A stretch of 64,000 nucleotides of DNA from an uncultured Lachnospiraceae bacterium (GTDB taxonomy: Bacteria; Bacillota; Clostridia; Lachnospirales; Lachnospiraceae). Below the pieces are notes generated by a model. That model was not told the origin of the DNA. It saw nothing but the letters and a program-made list of their open reading frames with translations, and ran no database searches. Location: assembly GCA_902794095.1 (NCBI GenBank), contig CADBFZ010000004.1, positions 124,001 to 188,000 of the forward strand. The letters are read 5' to 3'. The stretch's first letter is position 1. Each line of letters opens with the position of its first letter. Below, piece by piece: positions 34,030 to 43,469 of this stretch. Position numbers and translations under genes: made by a program.

Positions 34030-36755
34030 TGAACAGGGTTTTGAGGAAAAGATTTCCCAGACAGATAAGGGCGGATTTTTTCAGACTCGGTTCTCTGTTT
34101 CTTATGATCGCCCTTTGCATGTATATAGTCATAGCTCTGGTTGATGCTGCCGAGATCATCATAACCGGAACTGAGAACAATCAGGAAGAGAGCCATATCG
34201 AAGACGGTCAGTTTACAGTGTTTAATGCGCTTACTGAGTCACAGATTTCTGAGATTGAAAATGCGGGTGTTACCATCGAACCCCACATCAGCTATGACAT
34301 GACCCTTGATGACGGTTCCGTTATCAGAGTCTTTAAAAACAGAACGCTTATCGATACCGTAATTCTCGACAGCGGAAGAGAAGCGACCGCAGCTAATGAA
34401 ATTGTTCTTGAGAAAAGATACTGTGAAGAACATGACATTAGTGTCGGAAGCATTCTCGTGATCGGCGGCGAAGAAATTACGGTCACCGGAATCGGAAGCT
34501 CAGTTGATTACGATGCACCCTTAAAGAAGTTCTCGGATACCGCAGTTGACAGTACTATTTTCGGAACGGGATTTGTGTCTGCGGAAGGTTACGATCATCT
34601 TAAGGAAATCGCAAAGACCGGAACGGAAGATCTTACTTATGCATTTATATTAAATGATGCAATGACTTCAAACGATCTTAAACAGATGATAGGGGATTTT
34701 GAATTCGATTATGAATCTGTTGACGATCCATATTATCAGGAACTGCTTGAAGATTCATACGGTAAGAAAGATGAGATACGTGACGGAATAAGTGAACTGG
34801 TAGACGGAGCACGCGAGCTTAATGAAGGCGCGGGTGAACTTTACGATGGAGCCGGTGAACTTGCTGACGGTGCTAAGGAACTTGAGGACGGCCTCGGACA
34901 GATTGGAGATGGAAGCGAAAAGATATACGACGGAGTAAAGAAACTTAAGAAATCATTATCCGTTATTCCCGGAGCTTCCGACAGTTTAAAACCTCTTGTT
35001 GATGGAATGTCGGATCTTAATGATGCCGTGCATGAAGCATATGAAGGATCCGGAGAACTGAGGGAAGGTGCGGAGGAATTATATGACGGAGCAGGTGAAC
35101 TCTACGACGGAACAACGGAACTATATGACGGCGTGAAGGAACTGCAGGATAAGTCCGATGAACTCCTTGATGAGATCTTCAGTTCTTCACCTGACAATTT
35201 AACCGTATTCCTGTTAAAAGAAGACAATCTTCGAATAGGCGGAGCTGCCGGAGATATCGAGATCAATAAGACCGTCGGACTGGTAGACGGAATTGTCGTC
35301 ATCATTCTTTTCACATATGTGCTTTCCGTATTTGTAATTAACCAGATCAGGGAAGAAAGCTCCACGATCGGTGCACTTTATGCACTGGGAGTAAAGAAAA
35401 AAGATCTTCTTAAGCATTACATTTTCATGCCGACGATCATCTCACTTTTCGGCGGAATATGTGGGGCAGCTGTAGGGCTTAGCGGTTTCGGAAGCAGTTG
35501 GCAGATGTCCGATTCTTACAACTATTATTCGATCCCTGTATTCGACAAAGTCGTTCCCGCATATCTGATCGTATATGCCGTGGTGATGCCTCCCGTTGTC
35601 AGTGCTATCGTTAACTTCCTTGTTATCAATAAGAGCCTGTCGAGAACCGCACTTTCTCTTATCAAGAACGAACAAAAAGTTTCCAAGAGCAAGGATGTTG
35701 CACTTCCCAACATGCCCTTCATCAGAAAGTTCAAGATCAGACAGATGCTTCGTGAAAGGAGAGCGGTTCTTACCGTAATCCTCGGAATGGCGATCTCTCT
35801 CATGATCTTTATGATGGGACTTAACTGTTACGTGCTGTGTAAACACATCGGGGAATACTCGAGCAGGGATACGCATTATTCGTACATGTACACATATAAA
35901 TATCCGACGAAAGAAGTTCCCGAAGGTGGTGAGGCATGCTTTGTTACCTCGCTTCAGAAAGAAAGTCTCGGATATACCATTGATGTAACGGTCATGGGTA
36001 TCGATGATGACAATCCATTTATAAATGTAGAGACCGTCACCGGTAAAAACAGAGTAGTCATTTCCGATGCTGTAGCAAGCAAGTACGGTGTATCTGTAGG
36101 AGACAAACTCATCCTTACCGATAATGCAAATGACATGGATTATGCATTCACTGTTGAGGACATTGTTCCTTATTCTGTAGGACTTACGGTGTTCATGGAT
36201 ATCGACAGCATGAGAGAACTCTTCGGAGAATCCGACGATTACTACAATGTGGTAATGGCAGATCATGAGCTTGATATTGAAGAGGGAAGGCTTTACTCCG
36301 TTACCACCAAAGCGGATATCGACAAAGCATCCGGAGTATTCGTGGAACTCATGGCTCCCGTCTTTACTCTTTTGATAGTAATGAGCAGTGTGATCTTTTG
36401 CCTGGTAATGTTCCTGATGACTTCCGTGATGATCGATAAAGCATCCTTCGGAATCTCCCTTATGAAGATCTTCGGCTTTAATAAAAAAGAAGTCAGAAAA
36501 CTCTACCTGGACGGAAACAAAGCGGTCATCGCAGTGGGAGCACTTGTGGCAATCCCTCTTGCCAAGGTAATTACAGATAAGATGTTCCCCATGTTTGTTG
36601 CAAATGTTGCCTGCGGACTGCCTCTTAAGTTCGAATGGTATTACTACATAGCAATCTATGTTGCAATCATAGTATTCTACAATCTGGTCAGCCTGCTCCT
36701 AACAGGTAAGCTAGGCCGCATGACACCTGCGGAAGTTCTTAAAAACCGCGAATGA
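34029..36755 (+). CDS. FtsX-family permease with long heptad-like extracytoplasmic insert
   Basis: A 908-residue permease with two FtsX domains. After TM1 (about 18-38) and an extracytoplasmic domain, residues about 250-385 carry a run of near-identical units such as GAGELYDGAGELADGAKEL and GAEELYDGAGELYDGTTEL. These are coiled-coil-like heptads of the kind seen in YhgE/Pip and MmpL-like proteins. Three helices follow, then a second soluble domain (about 610-770) and three C-terminal helices. Such repeats can form a long extracytoplasmic stalk. No lipoprotein or adaptor is encoded nearby. Confidently a permease; substrate unknown. Confidence 0.9.
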   Translation: MNRVLRKRFPRQIRADFFRLGSLFLMIALCMYIVIALVDAAEIIITGTENNQEESHIEDGQFTVFNALTESQISEIENAGVTIEPHISYDMTLDDGSVIRVFKNRTLIDTVILDSGREATAANEIVLEKRYCEEHDISVGSILVIGGEEITVTGIGSSVDYDAPLKKFSDTAVDSTIFGTGFVSAEGYDHLKEIAKTGTEDLTYAFILNDAMTSNDLKQMIGDFEFDYESVDDPYYQELLEDSYGKKDEIRDGISELVDGARELNEGAGELYDGAGELADGAKELEDGLGQIGDGSEKIYDGVKKLKKSLSVIPGASDSLKPLVDGMSDLNDAVHEAYEGSGELREGAEELYDGAGELYDGTTELYDGVKELQDKSDELLDEIFSSSPDNLTVFLLKEDNLRIGGAAGDIEINKTVGLVDGIVVIILFTYVLSVFVINQIREESSTIGALYALGVKKKDLLKHYIFMPTIISLFGGICGAAVGLSGFGSSWQMSDSYNYYSIPVFDKVVPAYLIVYAVVMPPVVSAIVNFLVINKSLSRTALSLIKNEQKVSKSKDVALPNMPFIRKFKIRQMLRERRAVLTVILGMAISLMIFMMGLNCYVLCKHIGEYSSRDTHYSYMYTYKYPTKEVPEGGEACFVTSLQKESLGYTIDVTVMGIDDDNPFINVETVTGKNRVVISDAVASKYGVSVGDKLILTDNANDMDYAFTVEDIVPYSVGLTVFMDIDSMRELFGESDDYYNVVMADHELDIEEGRLYSVTTKADIDKASGVFVELMAPVFTLLIVMSSVIFCLVMFLMTSVMIDKASFGISLMKIFGFNKKEVRKLYLDGNKAVIAVGALVAIPLAKVITDKMFPMFVANVACGLPLKFEWYYYIAIYVAIIVFYNLVSLLLTGKLGRMTPAEVLKNRE

Positions 36756-36761
36756 TATATT

Positions 36762-37406
36762 TTACAGCTTCAGTTTTTTATTGCCTTTTTCCGTTACTAT
36801 CAGCACTATGTCATCTTTGTTAAATTTGGATTTAGGATTGACGAAATGAAAATGCTTGCCTTTGGATCGCACGGCTACGATATTCAGTCCCATATTTCCT
36901 CGGAGGTTTAACTCGACAAGGTCTTTGCCGATCCATTCCGGTCTCGGAGCCATTTCGATCATGTACATGTTCTCATCGAGCTCATAGAAATCTTTGAATA
37001 TCGATGAGACCATTATCCTGGCAGAACGCACGCCGCCTTCTCCCTCGGGGTCTATTACTTTATCTGCACCGACTTTCTTAAGGATCGAAGCCATTCTGTC
37101 CGAGGAGGCCTTGGATATTACTATCGGAACTCCCTGCTCCTTGGCAACGGTAACACAAAGTATCGATGCTGCAAGATCGCCTCCCATTGCGGTGACGACT
37201 ATATCCATATTCTTAAGTCCGAGAGCATTCACCTCATCTTCGTTTTCAAGATTGGCACAGACCGCTGAGGTGCATTTATCCGAGAATTCCTCAATGATCT
37301 TCATGTTACGGTCAACGGCAAGTACATCTGCTCCCATACGATACAATTGTTCCGAAAGACTTTTTCCGTATTTTCCCAGTCCTAAAACTGCAACCGATTT
37401 TTTCAT
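36762..37406 (-). CDS. ktrA: Potassium uptake regulatory subunit KtrA (RCK domain)
   Basis: A 214-residue peripheral regulator of K+ uptake. The RCK_N domain has VAVLGLGKYGKSLSEQLY and the downstream acidic residue of a Rossmann NAD/ATP site (VLAVDRN); a TrkA-C domain occupies the last 80 residues (ending DIVLIVTEKGNKKL). The single-domain size is that of KtrA/KtrC rather than the doubled TrkA. The start has GGAGGAA upstream. It is 9 bp after ktrB in the same direction and converges on the permease with only 6 bp between stops. Confidence 0.93.
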   Translation of the reverse strand: MKKSVAVLGLGKYGKSLSEQLYRMGADVLAVDRNMKIIEEFSDKCTSAVCANLENEDEVNALGLKNMDIVVTAMGGDLAASILCVTVAKEQGVPIVISKASSDRMASILKKVGADKVIDPEGEGGVRSARIMVSSIFKDFYELDENMYMIEMAPRPEWIGKDLVELNLRGNMGLNIVAVRSKGKHFHFVNPKSKFNKDDIVLIVTEKGNKKLKL

Positions 37407-37415
37407 ATATTCCTC

Positions 37416-38780
37416 CTAACCGACATAGAATTTGCCGTTTGCGTGAGTGATAGAATTTTCCGTATGGTTTCCTTTTGCCAGGAATATGGCCATCGAGATC
37501 GGGCCGATCCTTCCCAGATACATGGATACTATGATTATTATTCTTCCAATACTGTCCAGATTCGGTGTCAATCCTCTGGACAGTCCTACGGTGCCCAGAG
37601 CGCTGATGACTTCATAAAGTGAGTCCGTATGCGAGATACCTCCGCGGGACATGAGAAGCATGTTCATTATGAAAATGGCAGTGAGACTAAAGAGGATGAT
37701 TGCGGAGGCTTTTTTCATAAGATCTTCGGGTACTCTTTTGTGGAAGACGACATTTTCGGATTTTCCGTTTATATATGAATAAGCATTGATAAAAAAGAGA
37801 AACGCAGTCATGGTCTTAATTCCGCCTGCTGTTCCTACAGGGGAACCTCCTATGAACATAAGGATGTATCCTGCAGTACATGATATTTCAGTCAGTTTAT
37901 CCTGAGGGATGGATGCAAAACCGGCGGTTCTGTAGGTGACTGACTGGAATACGCTGTTCATTATTTTACCGCTCAGGCTCATCTGGCCTATGGTATCGGG
38001 GTTGTTGTATTCTGCGGCAAAGACTATGACAGAGCCTGACAGTATCAGAAACGCTGTCATTATGAGGACAATCTTGGTATGTTCGGGAAGGTGCGATAAC
38101 CCCTGCTTTAGATTATAGCGGTAAGTGATCGCATTTTTGATTCCTTCGATAACATCAAACCATACGACAAATCCGATACCGCCGATTATGATAAGGGTCA
38201 TTGTCGTGATCATAAGAAGGTTTGAATCGCGAAGGTCAATCATGCTGTTTGGACCGACTATATCCATGCCGGCATTACAGAATGCGGATATGGACTGGAA
38301 GACGGATGCCCAGAGACCTTTGAAGAATCCGAGCATCGGTATGAATTTGATCGAATATATGATTATTCCGGTGACTTCAATGATGGCAACGCCCCGGAAC
38401 ATTCTTTTAAGGAAGTGAATAAGTCCTTTTTTTCCGTCCACATTAAGTGAATCTCCCAGGAGCATGCGGTTTGAGAGAAAAAGCTTACGCTTTGTCATGA
38501 CCATGATCATCGAACCGACTGCAACAACTCCGAGGCCTCCGATCTGGATAAGGATGAGGATTACGAGCTGCCCGAAAAAGCTCCAGTGGGCGTATGTGTC
38601 TACAACCACCAGCCCCGTAACACACACGGATGTTGTAGCGGTAAAAAGAGCCGTAAGAATATCCGTCCCTTTCCCTGAAGCACTTGATATCGGAAGCATC
38701 AACAGGATGGTGCCTGCGATTATCGCGGCGAGGAAACTGACGGGAATATAATGTACCGGTTTTAATCGTTTTAACTTCAA
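37416..38780 (-). CDS. ktrB: Potassium uptake channel subunit KtrB (TrkH family)
   Basis: A 454-residue membrane K+ transporter of the TrkH/KtrB superfamily, with four M1-P-M2 repeats. Filter-like segments include TSVCVTGLVVVDT, SAFCNAGMDIV, VTYRTAGFASI and ALGTVGLSRGLTPNL, the standard spacing with Gly in each pore loop. SPVGTAGGIKTMTAFLF follows the third repeat. A GGAGAT sequence precedes the ATG. First gene of the ktrB-ktrA unit, the reverse of the order in many Bacilli. Confidence 0.95.
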   Translation of the reverse strand: MKLKRLKPVHYIPVSFLAAIIAGTILLMLPISSASGKGTDILTALFTATTSVCVTGLVVVDTYAHWSFFGQLVILILIQIGGLGVVAVGSMIMVMTKRKLFLSNRMLLGDSLNVDGKKGLIHFLKRMFRGVAIIEVTGIIIYSIKFIPMLGFFKGLWASVFQSISAFCNAGMDIVGPNSMIDLRDSNLLMITTMTLIIIGGIGFVVWFDVIEGIKNAITYRYNLKQGLSHLPEHTKIVLIMTAFLILSGSVIVFAAEYNNPDTIGQMSLSGKIMNSVFQSVTYRTAGFASIPQDKLTEISCTAGYILMFIGGSPVGTAGGIKTMTAFLFFINAYSYINGKSENVVFHKRVPEDLMKKASAIILFSLTAIFIMNMLLMSRGGISHTDSLYEVISALGTVGLSRGLTPNLDSIGRIIIIVSMYLGRIGPISMAIFLAKGNHTENSITHANGKFYVG

Positions 38781-38868
38781 AATACTGATCTCCGATTATT
38801 TAAAACTGCAGTAATTATACCATGGATAGTCATTAAAAATCTCTTAATCCTCATTTTGAGGTTTTTTA

Positions 38869-38908
38869 TTGACATTTTATATTTGACGACATATACTTGT
38901 GCACAAGT
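38869..38908 (+). promoter_or_regulatory. Promoter and operator of the flavodoxin-DUF3990 unit
   Basis: -35 TTGACA (38869-38874), 17-bp spacer, -10 TATACT (38892-38897). The perfect 16-bp palindrome TACTTGTGCACAAGTA (38894-38909) overlaps the -10 and start site, as for MarR/HxlR/OhrR-type repressors. No regulator gene lies next to it. Confidence 0.75.
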
Positions 38909-38966
38909 AAATATCCAAGCACAATGTAAAGGAGAGTACAGATTGTTTTGTAATAAGGAGGTTAGT

Positions 38967-39404
38967 ATGGCAACATTAGTAACTTATTTCAGTGCTGAAG
39001 GTAATACCGCAAAGCTCGCCAAAGAATTTGCCGCAAGGATCGGAGCGGATGTTTTCGAGATAGTTCCCAAAGAGCCTTATACAAAGGCGGATATCAACTA
39101 TCTTAATCCCGTATCCAGATGTAACCGTGAGCAGATCGGCGGAAAAGATGTCCCCGTAGAAGGAAAAATTGAAAAATTTGATAAATATGATACCGTATAT
39201 ATAGGATTCCCAATCTGGTACGGACAGGCACCCAGAGTGGTTCATACATTTGCTAAAGGATATGACTGGACAGGAAAGACCGTCCATGCATTCGCAACAT
39301 CGGGCGGAAGCGGGATCGGTAAGACTGCAGAGAAATTATCTCCATCGCTTAAAAATGCGGTATCGGTTGATGCCAAGATCGTACATAACCAATCAGAGCT
39401 TTAA
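38967..39404 (+). CDS. Flavodoxin family protein
   Basis: A 145-residue FMN protein different from the one at 7344. It begins MATLVTYFSAEGNTAKLAK, with the FMN loop SAEGNTA, then DTVYIGFPIWYGQAPRVVHTF and HAFATSGGSGIGK, the pattern of the flavodoxin_4 group. ATG 38967 has AAGGAGG at the right distance; ORF extensions further upstream cover the promoter. Under a TTGACA/TATACT promoter with a palindromic operator. It shares a transcript with the DUF3990 gene 20 bp later. Such proteins often appear in quinone or thiol-stress responses. Confidence 0.93.
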   Translation: MATLVTYFSAEGNTAKLAKEFAARIGADVFEIVPKEPYTKADINYLNPVSRCNREQIGGKDVPVEGKIEKFDKYDTVYIGFPIWYGQAPRVVHTFAKGYDWTGKTVHAFATSGGSGIGKTAEKLSPSLKNAVSVDAKIVHNQSEL

Positions 39405-39424
39405 TCTTCATTAAAGGTGGCGAG

Positions 39425-39949
39425 ATGATCTTATATCATACAAGTGACAGAGAGATCGTAAATCCCGATATTCACTATGGCAGGAAAAATGACGATTTCG
39501 GATGGGGATTTTATCTTACGCCCGATAAGGATTTTACCTACAGATGGGCGAGGGAGAATGCGGTCGTAAATGTCTATGAACTTGATGAAGAAGATCTGGA
39601 TATACACACCTTTAAGAGAGATACGGAGTGGTTCCGTTATATATTCGGTAACAGAAGAGTTAAAGACACCCTTGCTTCGGATGTGATCATCGGACCGATT
39701 GCAAATGATACGTTGTTTGATACCTACGGGATAATAACCAGCGGATATCTTAACGATAAGGATGCACTCAGGCTTTTGATGATCGGACCGCAATATACGC
39801 AGGTTGCGATCAAAACCGAAAAGGCGGTTTCCAAACTCTGTTTTATCAAGTCCGAGAAAATACAGAGAATAGATCCTGTTCAGTTAAAGAAAGAACAGGA
39901 AGATTTTCGGGATAAATTTGCCGGGGAACTTAACAGTATCCTGGATTAA
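39425..39949 (+). CDS. DUF3990 family protein (possible ADP-ribosyltransferase fold)
   Basis: A 174-residue cytoplasmic protein. ILYHTSDREIVNPDI, GRKNDDFGWGFYLTPDKDFTYRWARENAVVNVYELDEEDL and DVIIGPIANDTLFDTY are the landmark segments of DUF3990. This family is placed among ADP-ribosyltransferase-like folds (YHT-type first strand, Y/F in GFYLT). It commonly occurs with DUF3791 and other small proteins in mobile toxin-antitoxin-like loci; none of those partners is adjacent here. It follows a flavodoxin by 20 bp and is ended by a strong terminator. Enzymatic activity is inference. Confidence 0.8.
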   Translation: MILYHTSDREIVNPDIHYGRKNDDFGWGFYLTPDKDFTYRWARENAVVNVYELDEEDLDIHTFKRDTEWFRYIFGNRRVKDTLASDVIIGPIANDTLFDTYGIITSGYLNDKDALRLLMIGPQYTQVAIKTEKAVSKLCFIKSEKIQRIDPVQLKKEQEDFRDKFAGELNSILD

Positions 39950-39982
39950 ATAAAAAATTTTATATGCGACCTATTTTATTTT

Positions 39983-40013
39983 AAGGCAGGGAAAAATTTT
40001 TCCCTGCCTTTTG
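39983..40013. terminator. Terminator after DUF3990
   Basis: A perfect 14-bp inverted repeat: AAGGCAGGGAAAAA at 39983 pairs with TTTTTCCCTGCCTT ending at 40010, then TT. TATAAT at 40015-40020 just after it could be the addB -10. Confidence 0.85.
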
Positions 40014-40058
40014 ATATAATGGGGATACAGGTTCAAAAAAGTAAACGGAGATGTACAA

Positions 40059-43000
40059 ATGGGATTACTCAGACTGATAACCGGACCTTCGGGCTCCGGG
40101 AAGAGCAGAACTGTATATGAAGAGGTGATAAGGCGTGCCGGGGAGGAAAGAAACCGTAATTTCTTTTTCATAGTTCCCGATCAGGCCGCCATGACTGCGC
40201 AGAAAGCGCTGGTTGAACTGAGTCCCGACAAAGGGATCCTCAACATTGATGTGCTCGGCTTCGGGCGTCTGTCACACAGGATCCTTGAAGAGACAGGTCA
40301 GGAAGAAATCCCCGTTCTCGATGACATGGGCATGAGCCTGATCCTTCAGAAAATCGCTGCAGCTCATGAAAAGGATCTTCCGGTTCTGGGCTCGCGTCTT
40401 CTGTCCGCAGGCTATATCGCAGAGGTTAAGAGTGCTCTTTCTGAATTCATGCAGTACGGAATCTCCCCTGCAGGAATGGACAGCCTTATCGACTGCTCGA
40501 TATCAAGAGGAGTGCTTAAGGGTAAACTTAGGGACCTTAAGACCATCTACGAACTGTTCGAAGAATATATTTCCGGCCATTACATCACAAGAGAAGAGAA
40601 GCTGGATATCCTCTGTGAAGCGATTCCGGGTTCTTCACTTCTTCCCGATTCCGTTATCGTATTTGACGGCTTTACCGGTTTTACTCCGGTTCAGAACAGA
40701 GTTATCGGTGCGCTCATGAGCAGGTGCTCTGAGATGATCGTAACGCTTGAGTGTTCCGATGATGAGGATGTAACTGCACCCGCAGGAGAGGAAGAACTCT
40801 TTTACCTGAGCCACAAAGCGGCAGCAGGCCTTCTTAAACTTGCCTCCGAAAACGGCATGGAATTTACTGCGCCCGAAATGTGCTCACACAAACTCCCGGA
40901 CGCAGACTTAGCATATCTTGAGAAGAATCTCTTCCGTAAAAAGAAAACATCCCCCACTCCCTCACATTCAGGAAGCGTTCACATCTTAGAGATGACAGAT
41001 CCTGCAAGAGAGGCTCATTACATCGGCGTAAAACTTCGTGATCTTCTTGCAAAGAATGCATACGCATACCGTGACATAGCAATCGTCTGCGGTGACGTGG
41101 CAGGCTATGCTCCTTATTTTGAAAGGGAATTTTCTCTTATGAAGATTCCTTATTATCTCGACTGTGTAAATTCCCTCAGACTCGATCCTCTTACTGAGAC
41201 AGTTCAGGCATATCTTGAAATCTTCACAACCGATTATTCCGCAGCTTCGATCACAAGATTTTTAAAGGGCGGATTATCAGGCATATCCGTGGAAGATACC
41301 GATCTTATAGACAACTACCTCAGACAGACCGGCATCAGAGGATACAACTCATGGCACAGACAATTCACCAGAGTTATCCGCAGCAGGAAAAACGACGCAT
41401 CATATCTCGAACATATCAACCGCATCAGAGAGAAGATAATTGCTTTGACCGCAGTGTTTGAAAATACTGATTCCAAAGCACCATCCAAACTTACAGCAGG
41501 TGAATTCGTAAAGCGTCTTTACTCTGCACTTATTAAAGTGGATGCTCCCGAGAAACTCAGACTCCTTAAGAGAGAGTTTGAGGAAAAGGGAGATATGGAA
41601 AGAAGCAGGGAATTCGGATCTGTTTGGAAGATGTTTGTTGACCTCTTTGATAAGATCTATCTTCTGACAGGGGATGAGGAAGTATCCCTTGATGCTTTTG
41701 CAGAGATGATCGATTCGGGAATCGGTGAGATGAAGGTTCCAGGCCTTCCCCAGAATGTGGACAGGGTTATGATCGGTGACATCGGAAGAACGAGACTTGA
41801 GAATGTTAAGGTTCTTTTCCTTGCAGGTGTTAATGACGGCAATATCCCTGCAGCCGTTTCAGGCAAAGGAATCATCTCGGATCTCGACAGAGAATTCCTC
41901 TGCGAGAAGGGAATCGAACTTGCACCCACTCCCAGGCAGCAGATGTACACCCAGAGACAGTATCTCTACATGAATATCTGTAAGCCTTCGGATGCTCTTT
42001 ATATTTCCTACAGCAGAGTTAAGATGGACGGAAAGGCAGCGAGACCTTCCTATCTCATCCCTCTTATAAAGCGCCTTCTTCCTTACACTGCAGATGTATA
42101 TCTTCCCGAGGAAGATGGGGTAAACAGGAGAGTTGCAACAAGAGAAGATGCACTTCAAATCCTCTCCGTGCTCATGAGGGATTATGCCGATACCGGCAAA
42201 GAATATGAAAAGACAGGGGAGACCTTCGCTCTCTTTTCCGCAGTGGGTGAAGCGGGCGGAAGCAGAAAACTTCTCAAAGACAGCGTTTATAAGAAATATG
42301 TGGATCTGCCTCTTTCCAAAGAAGCGGCCGACAAACTATACCCCGGAGATATCAGAGGAAGCGTAAGTTCACTTGAGACTTATGCGGGATGTCCATATAA
42401 ATATTTCCTTACATACGGCCTTGGTATCAGAACTGTCGACAGCCCTGAGATTGCAGCGTCAGACAGAGGTAATCTTTCTCACGATATATTGAAGAAATTT
42501 TCGGACAGGCTAAAAGTAGACGGTCTCGACTGGGTTTCTTTTACGGACGAGTATGCATCCGAAGTGATCCCGAAGATTGCCGCAGAATCCGCTTCCGAAT
42601 ATGTCAGCGGTATCTATGGTGACAGCTCGAGAAATGAATATAACATCTTAAGGCTGTCAAGGCTTGTCGTTAACTCCGTGCGTGTAATAAGAGATCATCT
42701 TTCTAACGGTTCTTTCAGACCTGTTGAATTTGAGAAGACTTTCTCCATGGATATGGATCTGGGAGAGGGGAGAAAACTTCATATGAGCGGCATTATTGAC
42801 CGCGTTGATAATGCACCCGGCACGGACGGCACATACATCCAGATAGTGGATTATAAATCCGGGGCCAAGGATATCGACCTTTCCATGCTCATGGACGGAA
42901 GACAGATCCAGCTTCCACTTTATATGTTCCGCGAAAAAGAAAAAACCGGCGGGGTTCCTGCGTCAATGCTTTATTTCCATATTCAGGATCCTGTTGTGTC

Positions 43001-43469
43001 TCTTGATAAGGAAGAAGACCGCAGTAAGGTCGCAGACAATCTTCTTAAGAAGATGAAGTTAAAAGGCGAAGTTCTCGGTGAGGAGGAAGCCTTAAAACTT
43101 TTGGATAAAGTGTTTGACGGAATGCCTCCTTCAGCTTCTTCAAAGTACCTTAGTGTTACGTTGAAAAAGGACGGAACATTCGACCGCTACAGTAAGGTCC
43201 TAAGCAGGGAAGTGATGGATATGGTCGTAAACGAAGCTGCAAGCGTTGCCAAACGCGAAGCTTTGGAAATACTCGGTGGCAAAATATCCGTTGATCCTTT
43301 TGTGTCCGCATGCACATATTGCGCATACAAGTCAGCATGCGGAATGGATAAGAAAATTCCGGGATACAAAACAAAGAGCGAAAGTAAAACCGACCGCAAG
43401 GAAGTTATAGCTGCGCTTTGCAGTAAATACGAGAAGAAAGAGAAAGGAGGAAATGAAGATGGCGTTTAA
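40059..43469 (+). CDS. addB: ATP-dependent helicase/nuclease subunit B
   Basis: A 1,136-residue subunit of AddAB, which processes double-strand breaks at recombination hotspots. N-terminal Walker A GPSGSGKSRTVYEE and a partial UvrD-like helicase region; the C-terminal RecB-type nuclease has AGCPYKYFLTYGL, IQIVDYKSGAKDID and the [4Fe-4S] Cys cluster CTYCAYKSACGMD, with the earlier Cys supplying the fourth ligand. A CGGAGAT site precedes ATG 40059. Overlaps addA by 11 bp. Confidence 0.97.
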   Translation: MGLLRLITGPSGSGKSRTVYEEVIRRAGEERNRNFFFIVPDQAAMTAQKALVELSPDKGILNIDVLGFGRLSHRILEETGQEEIPVLDDMGMSLILQKIAAAHEKDLPVLGSRLLSAGYIAEVKSALSEFMQYGISPAGMDSLIDCSISRGVLKGKLRDLKTIYELFEEYISGHYITREEKLDILCEAIPGSSLLPDSVIVFDGFTGFTPVQNRVIGALMSRCSEMIVTLECSDDEDVTAPAGEEELFYLSHKAAAGLLKLASENGMEFTAPEMCSHKLPDADLAYLEKNLFRKKKTSPTPSHSGSVHILEMTDPAREAHYIGVKLRDLLAKNAYAYRDIAIVCGDVAGYAPYFEREFSLMKIPYYLDCVNSLRLDPLTETVQAYLEIFTTDYSAASITRFLKGGLSGISVEDTDLIDNYLRQTGIRGYNSWHRQFTRVIRSRKNDASYLEHINRIREKIIALTAVFENTDSKAPSKLTAGEFVKRLYSALIKVDAPEKLRLLKREFEEKGDMERSREFGSVWKMFVDLFDKIYLLTGDEEVSLDAFAEMIDSGIGEMKVPGLPQNVDRVMIGDIGRTRLENVKVLFLAGVNDGNIPAAVSGKGIISDLDREFLCEKGIELAPTPRQQMYTQRQYLYMNICKPSDALYISYSRVKMDGKAARPSYLIPLIKRLLPYTADVYLPEEDGVNRRVATREDALQILSVLMRDYADTGKEYEKTGETFALFSAVGEAGGSRKLLKDSVYKKYVDLPLSKEAADKLYPGDIRGSVSSLETYAGCPYKYFLTYGLGIRTVDSPEIAASDRGNLSHDILKKFSDRLKVDGLDWVSFTDEYASEVIPKIAAESASEYVSGIYGDSSRNEYNILRLSRLVVNSVRVIRDHLSNGSFRPVEFEKTFSMDMDLGEGRKLHMSGIIDRVDNAPGTDGTYIQIVDYKSGAKDIDLSMLMDGRQIQLPLYMFREKEKTGGVPASMLYFHIQDPVVSLDKEEDRSKVADNLLKKMKLKGEVLGEEEALKLLDKVFDGMPPSASSKYLSVTLKKDGTFDRYSKVLSREVMDMVVNEAASVAKREALEILGGKISVDPFVSACTYCAYKSACGMDKKIPGYKTKSESKTDRKEVIAALCSKYEKKEKGGNEDGV

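Noticed and set aside
35442..36266. 274-residue minus-strand ORF inside the permease at 34029
   Set aside because: Antisense shadow of a confident FtsX permease; His/Arg-rich with no start signals.
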